Shown: piece after piece, positions 20,282 through 31,337 of the stretch
Layout: each line of letters begins with the position of its first letter
How positions within the stretch are numbered: position 1 is the first letter of the stretch
NCBI GenBank assembly: GCA_002989075.1
Contig: PSQN01000017.1
Location: 4,223,453-4,287,452, forward strand
From: Arthonia radiata
Taxonomy: Eukaryota > Ascomycota > Arthoniomycetes > Arthoniales > Arthoniaceae
Direction of reading: 5' to 3'
Length of the DNA stretch: 64,000 bases
Translations under genes and position numbers: made by a program
Notes under the pieces: model-generated
What the model saw: the letters and a program-made list of their open reading frames with translations, nothing else
Database searches by the model: none
Told to the model about the DNA's origin: nothing

Positions 20282-21034
20282 ATGCGTCGCTCCTTCCTGG
20301 ATCTGCCTTTCGAGCTGCGCCTTCAAATCTACGACAACCTTTTCAGCCCGGACTTCCAACGTCCGTACTTGAACGTCCACGATCTCACAGTTACTGGTGC
20401 TGCAGACGCCCGCAAGGTCAAGCTACACGCACAATTTCTTCGCACCTGCAAACACATCAATCACGAAGCAACATCACTGCTCTACAATCTCCGGGAGTTC
20501 TCATTTACCCTGGATTTGGCCGGTTCAACAGTATTATCGATGCTTCGCAGCGCTGTCCCACGCCCCAATGAATGCACGGTCTATCTACAAGTCCCTTTGA
20601 GCAGCCTTTCACGTGTAGGGCAGTACATGAAAGCCGTCCGTCTTGACGTTGGAGTAAGCAAGCCCGCAAGTTCCCGGATCGGACCCAATGTTGAGCGGGT
20701 CGAAACTCTTGCGCAGTGCTTTCGAGGCGCGCTCAAGGGCGGAGGGTTACAGCAACTCTGGATTACATGGAACGAAGTCGAGGATTATGATACCTGCGAA
20801 GACTCGTTGAAGGTGGTGCTGCAGCTTGTAGAGCTGTTTCGCGCATATTCGAGAAGCCTACCAACGGTCACAGTATCGCTGCCAGGGTTCAAAGATATTG
20901 ACGATCGCCTGATTGAATACCGTTTACGCGAGCTTACAGGAGCGCACGAATACCTTGGTGCGTCATGGGAGCTGTTGCCGTGCTTCGGACTGAAGTTCGA
21001 GATGCGACCCAGAGAGAGCAGTCATTTCCGGTGA
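20282..21034 (+). CDS. F-box-like/fungal LPFELR domain protein
   Basis: 250 aa from ATG at 20282; the open frame extends upstream to 20180 but begins with TTG, so an unseen first exon is possible. The motif FLDLPFELRLQIYDNLF followed by FLRTCKHINHEATSLLY is the F-box-like start typical of a large fungal family of short-chain unknowns. The remainder is mixed alpha/beta (VRLDVGVSKP, LKGGGLQQLWITW). F-box motifs bind Skp1 in SCF ubiquitin ligases; that function is not proven for this family. Confidence 0.65.
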   Translation: MRRSFLDLPFELRLQIYDNLFSPDFQRPYLNVHDLTVTGAADARKVKLHAQFLRTCKHINHEATSLLYNLREFSFTLDLAGSTVLSMLRSAVPRPNECTVYLQVPLSSLSRVGQYMKAVRLDVGVSKPASSRIGPNVERVETLAQCFRGALKGGGLQQLWITWNEVEDYDTCEDSLKVVLQLVELFRAYSRSLPTVTVSLPGFKDIDDRLIEYRLRELTGAHEYLGASWELLPCFGLKFEMRPRESSHFR

Positions 21035-21236
21035 AGTCGAAGAGAGAGCGTGGTATTGGAAATGAATAGAGAGGAATTCAGAGGAGACACCTTGGGTCGC
21101 TTGATGAGGCTCGACACCTTTCGGGAGATGTCGGCCCGCGTCCCGAGCAGAAAAGCTTGACCAGTGTGGCCATTACAAAGCAAACATCTGCTTCACTTCT
21201 CCATCGAGAGCCCCTCGAACGGCCTCCGAGGGTTGC

Positions 21237-22085
21237 ATGGAGATGCAAAGTGAGACGAAAACATACCGAGTCGTCTCAGATTCCGAGGCCAATACCATTG
21301 ACATCACGATTTCGCAACCATTTTCCGGGACTGTCCTCGGTCTTAGCACCTGGTCTAGCGCATTATTCCTGGCTAATCGCATACACTCCTTCGGCACCCT
21401 GACAACAGCTTCCAGTAACGGTGCAAATGTCGAGACGAATGGAGCCACAACCGGGACGCATACACAGCCTACGAATGGCCACTTGCCGCCAGTTTGCGAG
21501 AAGCTGAAAGTACTTGAGATTGGAGCAGGGACTGGCCTTGCTGGCTTGGCCGCAGCACTGCTCTGGCATGCCGACGTTGTGCTTACAGACATCGCCGCAT
21601 GCACGTCGAACCTGGCGAAGACAATATCGCTCAACGCGTCTGCCATTGGAAACACCTCATCCACAATCCGCGCCGGCACTCTGGACTGGGGAGAGGCCGG
21701 TGAGCTGGCAGTGCATAAGGAGAAAGCCCGAAGTCCCGAGGTCTTGGGTCGCTTCGATGTCCTCCTCGCGGCCGACACCGTGTACGATGAATACCACCCT
21801 GAGCTTATTGTCAATGTCGTCAAGCTATGGTTGAAGAAGGGCGGCGATGCCAAGCTGATTATGGGTTACCCGCTGAGGGTCATGCATCTGACATTCATCC
21901 AAGACCTGTGGGCGCGACTTGAGAGGATCGGGCTGGTGGCGGTGCGTGAAGGCAAGGTTGATGTCGGCGAAGAGTGGGACGATGAAAGGCTATGCGAGTG
22001 GGCAGTATGGATGTGGAAGGACCGAGACACCGGTCCCGATTCTACTGATGTTCAAGCTACTGCCGTTAATGGAAGCTGTCCATGA
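21237..22085 (+). CDS. METTL21/EFM-type protein lysine methyltransferase
   Basis: 282 aa, single exon. SAM-binding motif I is LKVLEIGAGTGLAGLAAALL, followed by acidic motif II (VVLTDIA) and the family motif DVLLAADTVYDEYHPELI, which places it in Methyltransf_16. WCSSALFLANRI-like text (STWSSALFLANRIH) is the conserved segment before motif I. An inserted Asn/Thr-rich loop (NGANVETNGATTGTHT) lies between them. Fungal relatives (EFM2/Rrg1 group) methylate elongation factors; the exact substrate here is not determinable. The first ATG of the frame fits the family start; a short upstream exon cannot be excluded. Confidence 0.8.
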   Translation: MEMQSETKTYRVVSDSEANTIDITISQPFSGTVLGLSTWSSALFLANRIHSFGTLTTASSNGANVETNGATTGTHTQPTNGHLPPVCEKLKVLEIGAGTGLAGLAAALLWHADVVLTDIAACTSNLAKTISLNASAIGNTSSTIRAGTLDWGEAGELAVHKEKARSPEVLGRFDVLLAADTVYDEYHPELIVNVVKLWLKKGGDAKLIMGYPLRVMHLTFIQDLWARLERIGLVAVREGKVDVGEEWDDERLCEWAVWMWKDRDTGPDSTDVQATAVNGSCP

Positions 22086-22901
22086 GTGATGTCTGAATGC
22101 CTAGCCTGCTAAGGCACCACCCAGTCATGACTACAGGTGTGTGAGGAATAGCAGGGCATAGACAACTGCATTTTAACCTCGGGCTCTCAAGCCCGATCTT
22201 CGGCCCGAGCTGCGGAAGCGGTCCGCGCTAGAGCGAATCAATCTCGATCTCTTGGCAGGGGGTACTTCCTTTCCATCTCGTTTGTTTTTTCCTGCCATGT
22301 GCCCCATCCACATGCCTGATCATAGTCATGCATGTAGTTCGTGCCTGGCGGACACATGATGTGGCGCATATTGGCCGCTAATGACAAAGATGGAAGTCCC
22401 AACTATGTGACCGCCGATGTAGATGTTGACGGCTCCACAACCAGGTCTCGAGGTCTGCGCCTGAAGTTGGACTATTCGAAGTGCTGAAAGACATTCAATG
22501 TATTGCGCCCATCTCCCATGATGCTGGATAGGCTCATGTAGCGTTCGTGGCTGGCATGGTACGCTGGTTCTGAGGGACCAAATCGCAAAACAAGCACATG
22601 CATCAAGATCGAAGCAGATATGGTGGGCTCGCACATGAAATCAATTGACACGTAGCAATCGCATCCTCATGCTCGAGGAAGGCGTCGCAAGATGCAGTCG
22701 TGATCAGATTCTCACCTGTGCTGGCGTCTGTGTGACACGATATCAAACATGAAGTCGTGCAGTTGCGAGCGAGTCCGCGAGCTTACTCTCTACTCTGCAC
22801 GTTCCAATATTCATCCTCTCTTACTTCTCCTACTTCTTTCCTTCATCGTCTCTTCAATCTCGGCTTCCTGCGCACTGCTCACTCTAGTTCTCAATGCTTC
22901 C
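22086..22901. other. Intergenic region
   Basis: No supported gene. A TC-rich stretch (about 22800-22860) just before the next gene looks like a fungal promoter or 5' leader. Confidence 0.45.
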
Positions 22902-24725
22902 ATGATCCTGATTGCACAGGGCGAACGTCGTCTCCGCTCGGTACGTGTGCCTCAGCCTTCAGGAGTGATGATGGACCACACTTCGAATATCACATACGAC
23001 CCAGTTAGGGGCATAATCACTGGACGGCTGGCCGTGGGTGCTGCTAACAGCTTCGGTGATATGCAGTCCCTGAACACGGAAGAGGGGTTTAACGATATTG
23101 TCACACCGGAGCAATCCACGTCACCGCCTCACAAGGCTTCTGCGGGTCTGCCTAAGCGCCGGCCTGCCAGGCATCGTGCGCCGAGCGTCCAGCACCCCCA
23201 TCAAGCACCGCGTGTCCCGACCCCTCGAAAGCGCGAAGACCGCGATCCATCCTACTTTCCTCGTGGTACGACAGATCTCTCCGACGATGAGGCCGATGTC
23301 AAGAGAAGGTTGCCTTACAAGAGGAAGCGTGAAGAGACGATGGACGGTCTTGGTGACCTTGATCCGAAAAAGCTGAAGATTGACCTGAACGGATGGCGAT
23401 CGCGGGAGCTGCGCGCCAAACGAACACACACCAAGAAGCCGGTTCGTCAACAAGAACGGACAATTCCAAAGCGTCCCGCAGAGCCCAAAACATCGAGAAA
23501 GACTAAGCGACGCCCGTCCGGACTGCGGACCCGGACTAAACCGGCAGCTATGGAAAAACTAGCGGATGACTTTGAGCCTACTGTGCCTATTATGGAGCAT
23601 GCAAACCTAGACGCGGCCGACGACATTGTGGGTGCGGTGTCTTCGCAGGCTGTGACCACGGCAGAGGACAATGCTCATCATACGCCTGTACATAACCTTG
23701 CATCATTGCAAGCTCACACCAAACCGCCAGACGCATTTAACCGAGACACTCCGTCTGACGTAATCCCTCAGATTAAGTCTAACGTTCTACCATCAACCGA
23801 GCGAGACGAGCAAGATGTCGCGAACGCAAGTCATGCCGGCCTGGAGCAGATCCAGACGCAAGATAGCATCGCGCAAATTAGCAGCCGTGAGATCACACGC
23901 GGACTAGGGAGTCATCACGGCCTCCCGAAACTACAAAGTCAGCAGCTGCGCACCCCTTTGATCGCACCAAGCATATCTCCAGACACTTTGCGAAGAGTAG
24001 CACTCAGGGCTTTTCAGAATAGACACTCGTCCACATTTACTAGCCGTCCACGGCCAGATTCAAGCATACCCAAACAAGCGGGTACTGAGGCAGCATCTCC
24101 TGAAATGCAAACTTCGCTGGTCGATGCACAAAACACCAGGCGAAGGCAAAGCTCTATAGCGTCTAGACACAAACCAGGGCCAGCAGAGTATCCTGAACCA
24201 TCCATCGCGACGGACGACGGCGCTCCCATCGATGCTCCACAGCCATCGACTGCAACCGAGCAAGATCCACAGCCATCGACTGCAACCGAACAGCATGTTG
24301 CCGTGTGCGAAGAGCAGTCATCGTTAGCAGATGACGAAGAACAAGAAGACGAGGAGAGCGCAAAAGAAATCAAGCAAGAGTCAAGCGATGACACGTCAGG
24401 AGACTCATCCCAGCGCAAACTCTACAGAGCGCAGATCAAAGTCTACAGAGCTAAGATCGAGCGCTACAGGGCCGTTGTGGAGCAAGGAGCGCGCGATGAA
24501 GCACTGTTCATGGAGAACGACCCACAAATGCAGGTTTTCGGTCAAGTGATTCAACGTGTTAAGGCACAGAGGGAAGAATACCGCAGGGATGCACCTGCCC
24601 TTCAGAAAATCCGAAGGCAGACGGATGAGGCGAGGAGGAAGGAGAAGATGGCGAGAGGGGTGGTTAAAGGGTTGGTTCGGTGGTGGAAGATGGCGAAAGG
24701 GCTTAGTGACTCGGACGGGGAATGA
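22902..24725 (+). CDS. Large disordered basic protein, function unknown
   Basis: 607 aa from ATG at 22902; other starts in frame are 22749 (would add a Leu/Ser-rich segment from a pyrimidine-rich leader, unlikely) and 22968 (MMDHTSNITYDP). The protein is mostly disordered, with basic nuclear-signal-like patches (PKRRPARHR, PYKRKREE, SRKTKRRPSGLRTR), an acidic stretch (DDEEQEDEESAKEIKQE) and a C-terminal charged coiled coil (RAQIKVYRAKIERYRAVVEQ ... QREEYRR). A tandem 30-bp duplication at 24237-24296 encodes PQPSTATEQ twice. The make-up suggests a nuclear or chromatin-associated protein; no domain is recognised. Confidence 0.7.
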   Translation: MILIAQGERRLRSVRVPQPSGVMMDHTSNITYDPVRGIITGRLAVGAANSFGDMQSLNTEEGFNDIVTPEQSTSPPHKASAGLPKRRPARHRAPSVQHPHQAPRVPTPRKREDRDPSYFPRGTTDLSDDEADVKRRLPYKRKREETMDGLGDLDPKKLKIDLNGWRSRELRAKRTHTKKPVRQQERTIPKRPAEPKTSRKTKRRPSGLRTRTKPAAMEKLADDFEPTVPIMEHANLDAADDIVGAVSSQAVTTAEDNAHHTPVHNLASLQAHTKPPDAFNRDTPSDVIPQIKSNVLPSTERDEQDVANASHAGLEQIQTQDSIAQISSREITRGLGSHHGLPKLQSQQLRTPLIAPSISPDTLRRVALRAFQNRHSSTFTSRPRPDSSIPKQAGTEAASPEMQTSLVDAQNTRRRQSSIASRHKPGPAEYPEPSIATDDGAPIDAPQPSTATEQDPQPSTATEQHVAVCEEQSSLADDEEQEDEESAKEIKQESSDDTSGDSSQRKLYRAQIKVYRAKIERYRAVVEQGARDEALFMENDPQMQVFGQVIQRVKAQREEYRRDAPALQKIRRQTDEARRKEKMARGVVKGLVRWWKMAKGLSDSDGE

Positions 24726-25573
24726 GAACAGCATGAACACCCAAGACGGATGAATTGAAGACGATTGAAACACTGTGTGGAAGCTATGGGGTGAAATGAC
24801 GAGAGCTGTCATGGCCGCTTGCATTGCTCCTTTATCTACTGAAGTATGTTGTTTGGGTGTTGAGGCTAGCCGAGCCGAACAGAACCGGCGGAAGGTGCGG
24901 ACAGACCGAGTATGCTGCATTGAAAAGCTGACTTCGTTAACGCACGAGCAATGAACAGCATTTCTCGGTGCTTTTCAAACCCTCGAAGATTGGCGGAAAA
25001 CGAATGAGGAAATGGTGTCGATGCAGCTTCCATAAAGTCGATCAATGAGTTTGACGTGCCTGCGACTGGGTATTCGACAGCAATACAAGAACAGCAGTTT
25101 TCATTCCTTTGTGCCCCGGCATGATTGGTCAGGAAACAGCCGATACGCTGGCGTAGCTATTATAAGTATCGCGCGACGGAAAGACAGATCTGCATCCGTT
25201 CCTGCTGAAAACTGTTCTAGGACGCCCTCAAGCAGCAGCCTCGATTAAGTCTCAGAATTCGGAATCAGGATGCAAAGAAAGACCTGCGAGATGACTTGTT
25301 GGAAAAAGGTGAACTGGAAGATAGATGCCTGCCGTAGCTTGCTGATCAACAGCATCATTTTATATTGTCCATCATCGTACCAGAGCGTTGACTTGCCTAG
25401 CAATTTCAAACACCTCCTCCCCTGGTGCCAGGCTCAACACCCACATTCAGCACTACACAAGTCTACCTTGATCAAGCGCCGGCTCGCCACAAACCAGCAA
25501 TTACCCTACGTTCAAATTCAAACATCTCTACGGCAAGCCGCAGTAACAGCACCATCAAGGGCGTCTATAACAC
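24726..25573. other. Intergenic region
   Basis: No supported gene. A long frame starting at 25270 on the plus strand lacks coding character and conflicts with the spliced small gene that follows. Confidence 0.4.
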
Positions 25574-25972
25574 ATGACCACAACAACAGCACCCACCCCC
25601 TCGACCGAAGAACGGTACCACAGCAGCCCACCCCCGCCATAATCTGCATCACCCTTAACGCCTCCATCCGCAGCCTTCACAACTATTCCCAACAGCCTTC
25701 ACAACCATTCCCAACAGCCTTCACCACCAACTCCGCGCACGCAACTGTACCCCAACCAACCCCAAGCGCCACAATCGCGAAGCTTACGCCGCCCTCGGCG
25801 CCAAAGCCGATAACGACCACTTCCACGCAGCAAGCCGCCTCCAGTAACGGTACAGGCACACTCCAACGTATCTCGCATCCTTCGCGGCAGCCGATTGACC
25901 AAATGGGACCGCCGAGGGAGTGGCAGGACTTCTGCAAAACGCAGGGAAATGCGGCGGGAGGAGGGCGCATAG
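25574..25972 (+). CDS. Small basic protein, three exons, unknown function
   Basis: Proposed join 25574..25614, 25718..25843, 25927..25972; 70 aa. The middle exon encodes a well-formed stretch (KRHNREAYAALGAKADNDHF, then HAASRLQ) and the last exon TSAKRREMRREEGA and a stop. Donors are GTACCA (weak) and GTAACG; acceptors are CCCAACAG and GGCAG with an ATTGAC branch-like site, and the phases fit exactly. The 3' splice site of intron 1 lies in a 22-bp unit repeated twice (25674-25717), so two AGs 22 nt apart compete in different frames. Alternative reading: the first part continues without splicing to a TAA at 25640. I do not recognise the family; the region is moderately confident as coding, the start less so. 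Confidence 0.45.
25674..25717 (+). repeat. 22-bp tandem repeat (two full copies) carrying a 3' splice site
   Basis: CCTTCACAAC(T/C)ATTCCCAACAG occurs at 25674-25695 and 25696-25717, followed by the start of a third copy. Each ends in CCCAACAG, a plausible acceptor. Because 22 is not a multiple of three, copy number shifts the reading frame. Confidence 0.75.
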
Positions 25973-27365
25973 AAGTAAGGAGACTGCTGGGAATTAGTAG
26001 GGTTGAGTATGGAGGTGTAGTGCTTGGAGCGGTAGGCGGTATGGACGAGGGAGGAGGTGGAGAGTTGGGGCGCGACCGCGGGAGAAGGGGTGTATGAGGA
26101 GACGGGTTGTGGGGCGCTGGGGGTGGCGGCAGGGATGTCAGGTGTGATGTGAGGGAACTGGGCAGGAGTGGGAGAGCAATGATGGGGAGAGGGGAGGGGA
26201 GAGAGGAAGTGTGGTGCTGGGAAGGGTGTCTGATTTGTCTTGGGTTCAAGGCGGGCTGTGTAGAAGAGAAGAGTTAGTGGACGAGGCTGTTGCATTGAGG
26301 AGCGTGGGAGGATGTTGGGCATAGATATAAGTGGGATGGGCGATGATCAGGCGGAGGTGTTGATGAGAGGGATGGGGATTGGAGCGATGGTGGTACCGCT
26401 GTCTGCTGTTGACTTGCTATCTGTGAAGTTGGATAGGGAGAGCTTTGTACGACGAATCCAAAGATCCACGCTGGACGCATGCTGGCCAGTTTTCAACGTT
26501 GTCGATGGATTGGGCCTAGCGTGAGTGAGTTCAGCGCTTGCTAGTAGCGTGACAGGGATATAAACTGTCTCCTTCCACGAACAGATCTATTTCTACCTCC
26601 TGCGTATGCGCGTGCAAGCAGACGAATAGTATCAAACAACGACTTGAGGGGCTGTGAGAGCTCACGTACTATCGCGAAGATTGAGAGGTTCGGGTGGAAG
26701 GTGCAGCCTTGACTAGCAATCAACAATACCGCTAAGCGTCATCGCTGCAGCTGCACGCTGAACGGCCGCTTGGACAACACCTTGAATCTCCTAAGACTGC
26801 TTGGATAACATGCTGCTTACGGGTGCAGATGTGCCCCTTCTTTATTTTCGACATCCTGGTCGCGCATAATCGCCCGAAGTGCAAGCTGGTAACCCAAGCA
26901 GGGCCGCTAAACAACCTATCATCTGTGGAAGTTAGAATCTATATCAGGTATTGCTGATTTTGCGATCTAAATACAGCACGTTATTTACCCACCGACAACT
27001 CGAACGAGGCAAACAGCGCTACTGTAGGGGCAAAGCCTTGCACTTCGTACCCGGTTTGCATTTCGTTGTGACTTGCACAAGATAGCGACCGTTAATTTTA
27101 CTCATGATGACGATGTTCACCGTTGACATCACAGAGCTGCAAATGGTCCGGGCATTTTTCATACACCAAGTGGTTGGCAAAGTCCAAAATCCCCTGAGAG
27201 CTTACCGCAGCTTCTCCGCAGCGTCTGCACAGTTTAACACACGCTCAGCTGGAATCTCGGCAAGTTATCCTGCTTTTATTACAGATCGAAATCTTGCAAG
27301 GGGAGCGAAAGCACGCTTCAGGAAGGATGCACTAAGACCTGATGAGCCTGCAGACTCCCAAGAGT
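25973..27365. other. Gene-poor region, left part
   Basis: Pro-rich minus-strand frames (25683-26322) appear to be antisense shadows of GGTGG/GGGAG-rich sequence rather than a gene. A frame at 27104-27409 contains a coding-like run (AYRSFSAASAQFNTRSAG) but no domain or intact gene structure. Likely relic sequence. Confidence 0.35.
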
Positions 27366-27738
27366 TGGCGGGCAGACACAGGGCACACCAAAACCCTACA
27401 CCAATTTGAAATTGGTGTGCCCCCAAGAATCTCAATTCAAAGGCTGAGCCGCCTAATTACCTTCTCCCCACCCTCCGGCCTTCGCCTGCACCTCGGTCCT
27501 CCCGCAGATACTCCCTCCTTGGAGGGCCCCTCTCGCGGGCCCCTCCCAGGTTTAGCTCAACCCACGTTTTAGAAGTTATACCAGCCCCCGGGGAGAAGGG
27601 GCAACACTAAGTGTTTATACTGCATAAAGACGCGCCGATGCTTTAAAAGAACAGGACTTAGGGCCTTGAATTTTGAATCTTGGGGGCACTCCAATTTGAA
27701 ATTGGAGTATAGGATTGGAGTGCCCTGAGCCCGCCAGG
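27366..27738. mobile_element. MITE-like element with ~75-bp terminal inverted repeats
   Basis: Left arm 27366-27443 and right arm 27663-27738 are inverted copies with small differences: GGCGGGC, CAGGGCAC, CCAA, then a shared palindrome core CCAATTTGAAATTGG, GTGCCCCCAAG and ATTCAAGGC-like end. Each arm holds its own perfect 21-bp palindrome (27398-27418 and 27688-27708). The inside, about 220 bp, is C-rich then AT-rich with no open frame, so it is non-autonomous. The CAGGG..CCCTG ends recall hAT-type elements; no clear target-site duplication was found, so the outer limits and superfamily are uncertain. Confidence 0.7.
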
Positions 27739-30700
27739 CATTCAGGGGAAGACGGAGACTTCTCGCATCTTTTGGGCCGCAGAAAGTCGTCAAAGAACCC
27801 CCCGTCATCTGCAGCATTTCACACGTCTTTCGTAACCTCGATGATGAAGGTCAGTGTCCGTCAAGGTAGGGTGTGCGGTAAGTCGACACACAGCTACATG
27901 CTGAAATTTAAAAATAGTCCGGCATTTTCGAAGACAGCAATATCCCCTGAATACATGGTCAAGCATGGCGGACTCTTCGATTTAGTTGACGTGCACTAAG
28001 CTTGCTGCTAGCATTTCGCTTCTGAACGCGTTGCAAATGCAGCAATCCCACCATAGACGCAGAAAGAGACACCGCAGTTCTATTCATTATCTACCGGTAT
28101 CTGCTGGAATGATGTTCAGACAATATAGTATCTTTGCAGCAAACAAGCTTCATCAAAGTAGCCCAAGGGGGTTTGGAATAATGAGAGTATGCTGCGCTTT
28201 CTGTTTCTCAACGGTTTCTGCACACTTCTTTGCGTCACGACTGGAAACGTCGCGATGATGCAAAGCAAGATCAACAATGATGAAGAAAATCTACTAATCC
28301 CATGATGAAAAATTGAACAATCATTCTACTAGCATTTATGGCCAAATACTATCTTTCGTTTGTGGCTCATCAATATCAGCTTACGCCCCTAGAATTCGAG
28401 CTGCTGCATTACATACGACGTACTGTGTTATCGGCATCACTTGTTTTTTCCAGCGGAGGGCGATGGTGTTTGAAAGGCACGCTAGACGACTCTGAGGCCA
28501 CATATCATGAATTGTGCGGACTCTCTTGTGGTTTGTTTGTGGATAGGCCGAATCAAGCAAGGTCCTCGCAGCAGACATCATACATTTGAGCTTTAGTGTT
28601 GCAACACAGCATCTCGTCAGCATGAGCGTTGACACAGGCGATCCAGTAGTTACTAGCAAAATGGCTTCGAAGGGGGGAGTGAATCTACTGTTCTCGCAAT
28701 TCCCATCAAAGCAAGCGTGCCATGTTGCGCTCATCTTGGAAATTTGACACACTACCAAATTTTACAGAGGGAACATGATGATCATCATTATTTTATTAGC
28801 TTTGCGCTGCAAAAACTCCAATTCGAACTTTCATTAAGCTGTCTACGCTATCTCGCGTTTGAAAGGTCTGATACGCTACTCCTGCATAGATCATCGTCCA
28901 AGCTCTGACGCCAACAGCTACCCATGCAGCAGGCTTCACAAGTCATCTGGGCCAAGATATACCCATGATGGCTGATTGCATGTATCCGGGGTGTATAAAG
29001 CTAGGAATTGTACAACAGAGTTGTGTGTTCACGGGCTGACGCAAGGCCATAATAGTGGAACATTTCGCCGGCATAGGGGATCGCATAGGTGCCAGCCTCA
29101 ACTTTGTCTCGTCCGAAGCGAGCGTACTTCAGTCTGACAGCTCCAGACACGTACGAGTGCTGATATGTAGGAAGTTTCGGCGATGAACATCATCACTCGA
29201 ATATTCGTGCGCGAAAGATACAAATCCGCGTTGAGGTTAGCTGGTTCCCGCTTCCAGGCATCATCAGATTCTTATGTCGATCCCCTGTCTTTGTTGGACA
29301 TGATGGACTTGCAGGCCGCCAATGTTGCGGAATGGACGAAAGCAAGACCTCCGCCGCGACTTAAATTTGTAGCAAGCACACTACTAGCTTCTGGATCAAC
29401 TTAGTGCTAGCCTATAGGCTGTACGGGGGTGCACTGTTATCAAAAGGGTTTCAGTACTGCAATTACGTGATGTAAAGAACTAAGGGATCGCGGTGGAACA
29501 AGACGAGAGCAGATCTTCCTTTGCAGGGGCTCGACCGAGGTCAAAAGCCTCGAATCTTTCAGCTTCTTAACTCCGGTCCTGGCGAGCTTTCTGTGATTTC
29601 TGCAGATTGAAATTGTGATGATAGCGAGCCGAAAAGCTACTCATCATCACTCATTTCGACCAGAGATGCCGAGGGACCCGTCAAGAGCCTCGTTCACATA
29701 TTTCAACATCAAGGATCGAATCCTCGGTCTTGATCCCAGATTCCCCTGAACCATCTGACGATGAATGTTTTCTACTGCTGTGCGACTAAACGTCCCCGCG
29801 CGCTTAATCGGCAGCAGAGTCGGCGGGCTTAATGTATTGGCGGTCACTCCGACGATTTGCGTGCTTTCAATATTGACCAATTCTAGTCTACGGTCATGCA
29901 AACTTGCCGATGACTAAAGCGTCACGGTTTCGAGCTTGGATGTCCAATGATCCGCGCAGTTCATCGCGATAAAAGGCGTGGTCAGAGGATGACAGGGGCT
30001 AAAGCAGTTCAATCGCTCCTTCATGAGAGTTGCGAATGCGGAATTCCTGCGGTGCTTAAAGTCGAACGCTTATGCATTATTACAATGCTGATGATAATCA
30101 TCAAATCGCTCACGCTTTTGTGCTTCGCGGCGCTTGGAAGATTCCCCGACTCTTAATCAGCACGTCGTATGGTACGAGACATTGAGCGCCCCTGTGATAG
30201 AACCGATATTTTTGAAGAAGCTGAACCATCGTCTTCCTCGTATTGAGCAAAGCTGGGTGATGCGTCTTGAAACTTACGTCTCCGCACTGAAACTCAGAAT
30301 TCCCGGCAGTCTTCATTGATTGCTCGATCTTCAACTTAGATACGGAGACACAAACTATTCTATTTGAGTATACATGGCAGAGTGCAGGAAATAGATGGGT
30401 GAGCGTCAGCTCAGGGGCTGAATCTGGTCGCTGATTGTACTCCTCGGTTCGGTTTGCAACGAGGGATTCATACTGCGCAAAATTGCTTGCAAAATACATC
30501 GCTAACGCAGGATGGTGATGGTGAACTTCTTCGGCTTCCCGGCTACTTTCTATCCATGAGCTTAATCACAGACGCCTCGATGCATGAAATGCTGAGTAGA
30601 GCCAAGTTGTTGAATTGCGCGACCCCCTCGAACATGTCCAGTTCGCGCTGCTTGTCGCCCGTCAATGAGAGATCAATCTACTCCAAATCCGCACTTCGCA

Positions 30701-31337
30701 ACTTTATGAATTCACTGCACTGGAGGTCGTGGCGCGAGAGGCGTTCTGGCAGATTTTAGCGTGACGGCTTGGCCTGTGTGTGCCAGCAGTCACTGCTTGC
30801 AAAAATCACGGCGTGCGTGTATAAGGTAAAGTGACCTGAAAGTGGTCAAGTTGATCTCCAGGCCTTCGACGCTGAGAGAATTTCAGGAGCTAGAACATGT
30901 GCAGGGGCTGGCTTTAGCGGATGCCTGTGTCGATTACTGAGTTCGAGGCTAATCATACCGCACTTTTCGCACTTTTCGCACTTTTTACGCAAGCTCATGC
31001 TGTGAGGTTGATGAACATCAGCAAAAGACGTGCTGCTCGTGATCGTCGGACGCCCCTGGCTATGCACCGTGGTAGATCCTACGATAAAGTCTGGATTGTT
31101 GGCGACAAACTCAGGACGACGGGGCAGCATCCCCTGGAACATATAAGTTGGAACTATTATCATTCCCTTCTACAACTTACACGAAGGATAATCAGAGCTT
31201 CCGCGTAACCTTATACCAATCCTAAGCCGTCGTTCGAACAGGGTTCTGGTCATACTCCAGGGCAGCTTAGGAGAGTAATTTCTCTGTCTCCAAGGTGCAA
31301 GCGCACCATGTATCGACAGCTTTGGTTCACGAACACA
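27739..31337. other. Gene-poor region, right part
   Basis: About 3.6 kb on this side with no recognisable protein on either strand; all frames are short and broken by stops. Base composition looks more AT-rich than the flanks. ATGATGATCATCAT-like palindromic motifs recur (near 28771 and 30087, and again inside the duplication to the right). A short GCACTTTTC tandem lies near 30960. Most likely decayed repeat DNA. Confidence 0.5.

Noticed and set aside
23447-24418. Minus-strand Ser/Cys-rich frames
   Set aside because: Antisense shadows of the disordered plus-strand gene; they include the mirror of its 30-bp repeat.
25270-26097. 275-aa plus-strand open frame
   Set aside because: Composition changes abruptly and it overlaps the better-supported spliced frame; early part reads like non-coding AT-mixed sequence.
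25683-26322. Two Pro-rich minus-strand frames
   Set aside because: They mirror purine-rich GGTGG/GGGAG sequence, lack domains, and end in antisense of the small gene.
27104-28000. Coding-like runs on both sides of the MITE-like element (AYRSFSAASAQFNTRSAG and EDGDFSHLLGRRKSSKN)
   Set aside because: No start, splice pattern or known domain links them; kept only as a note that the element might have landed in old coding DNA.
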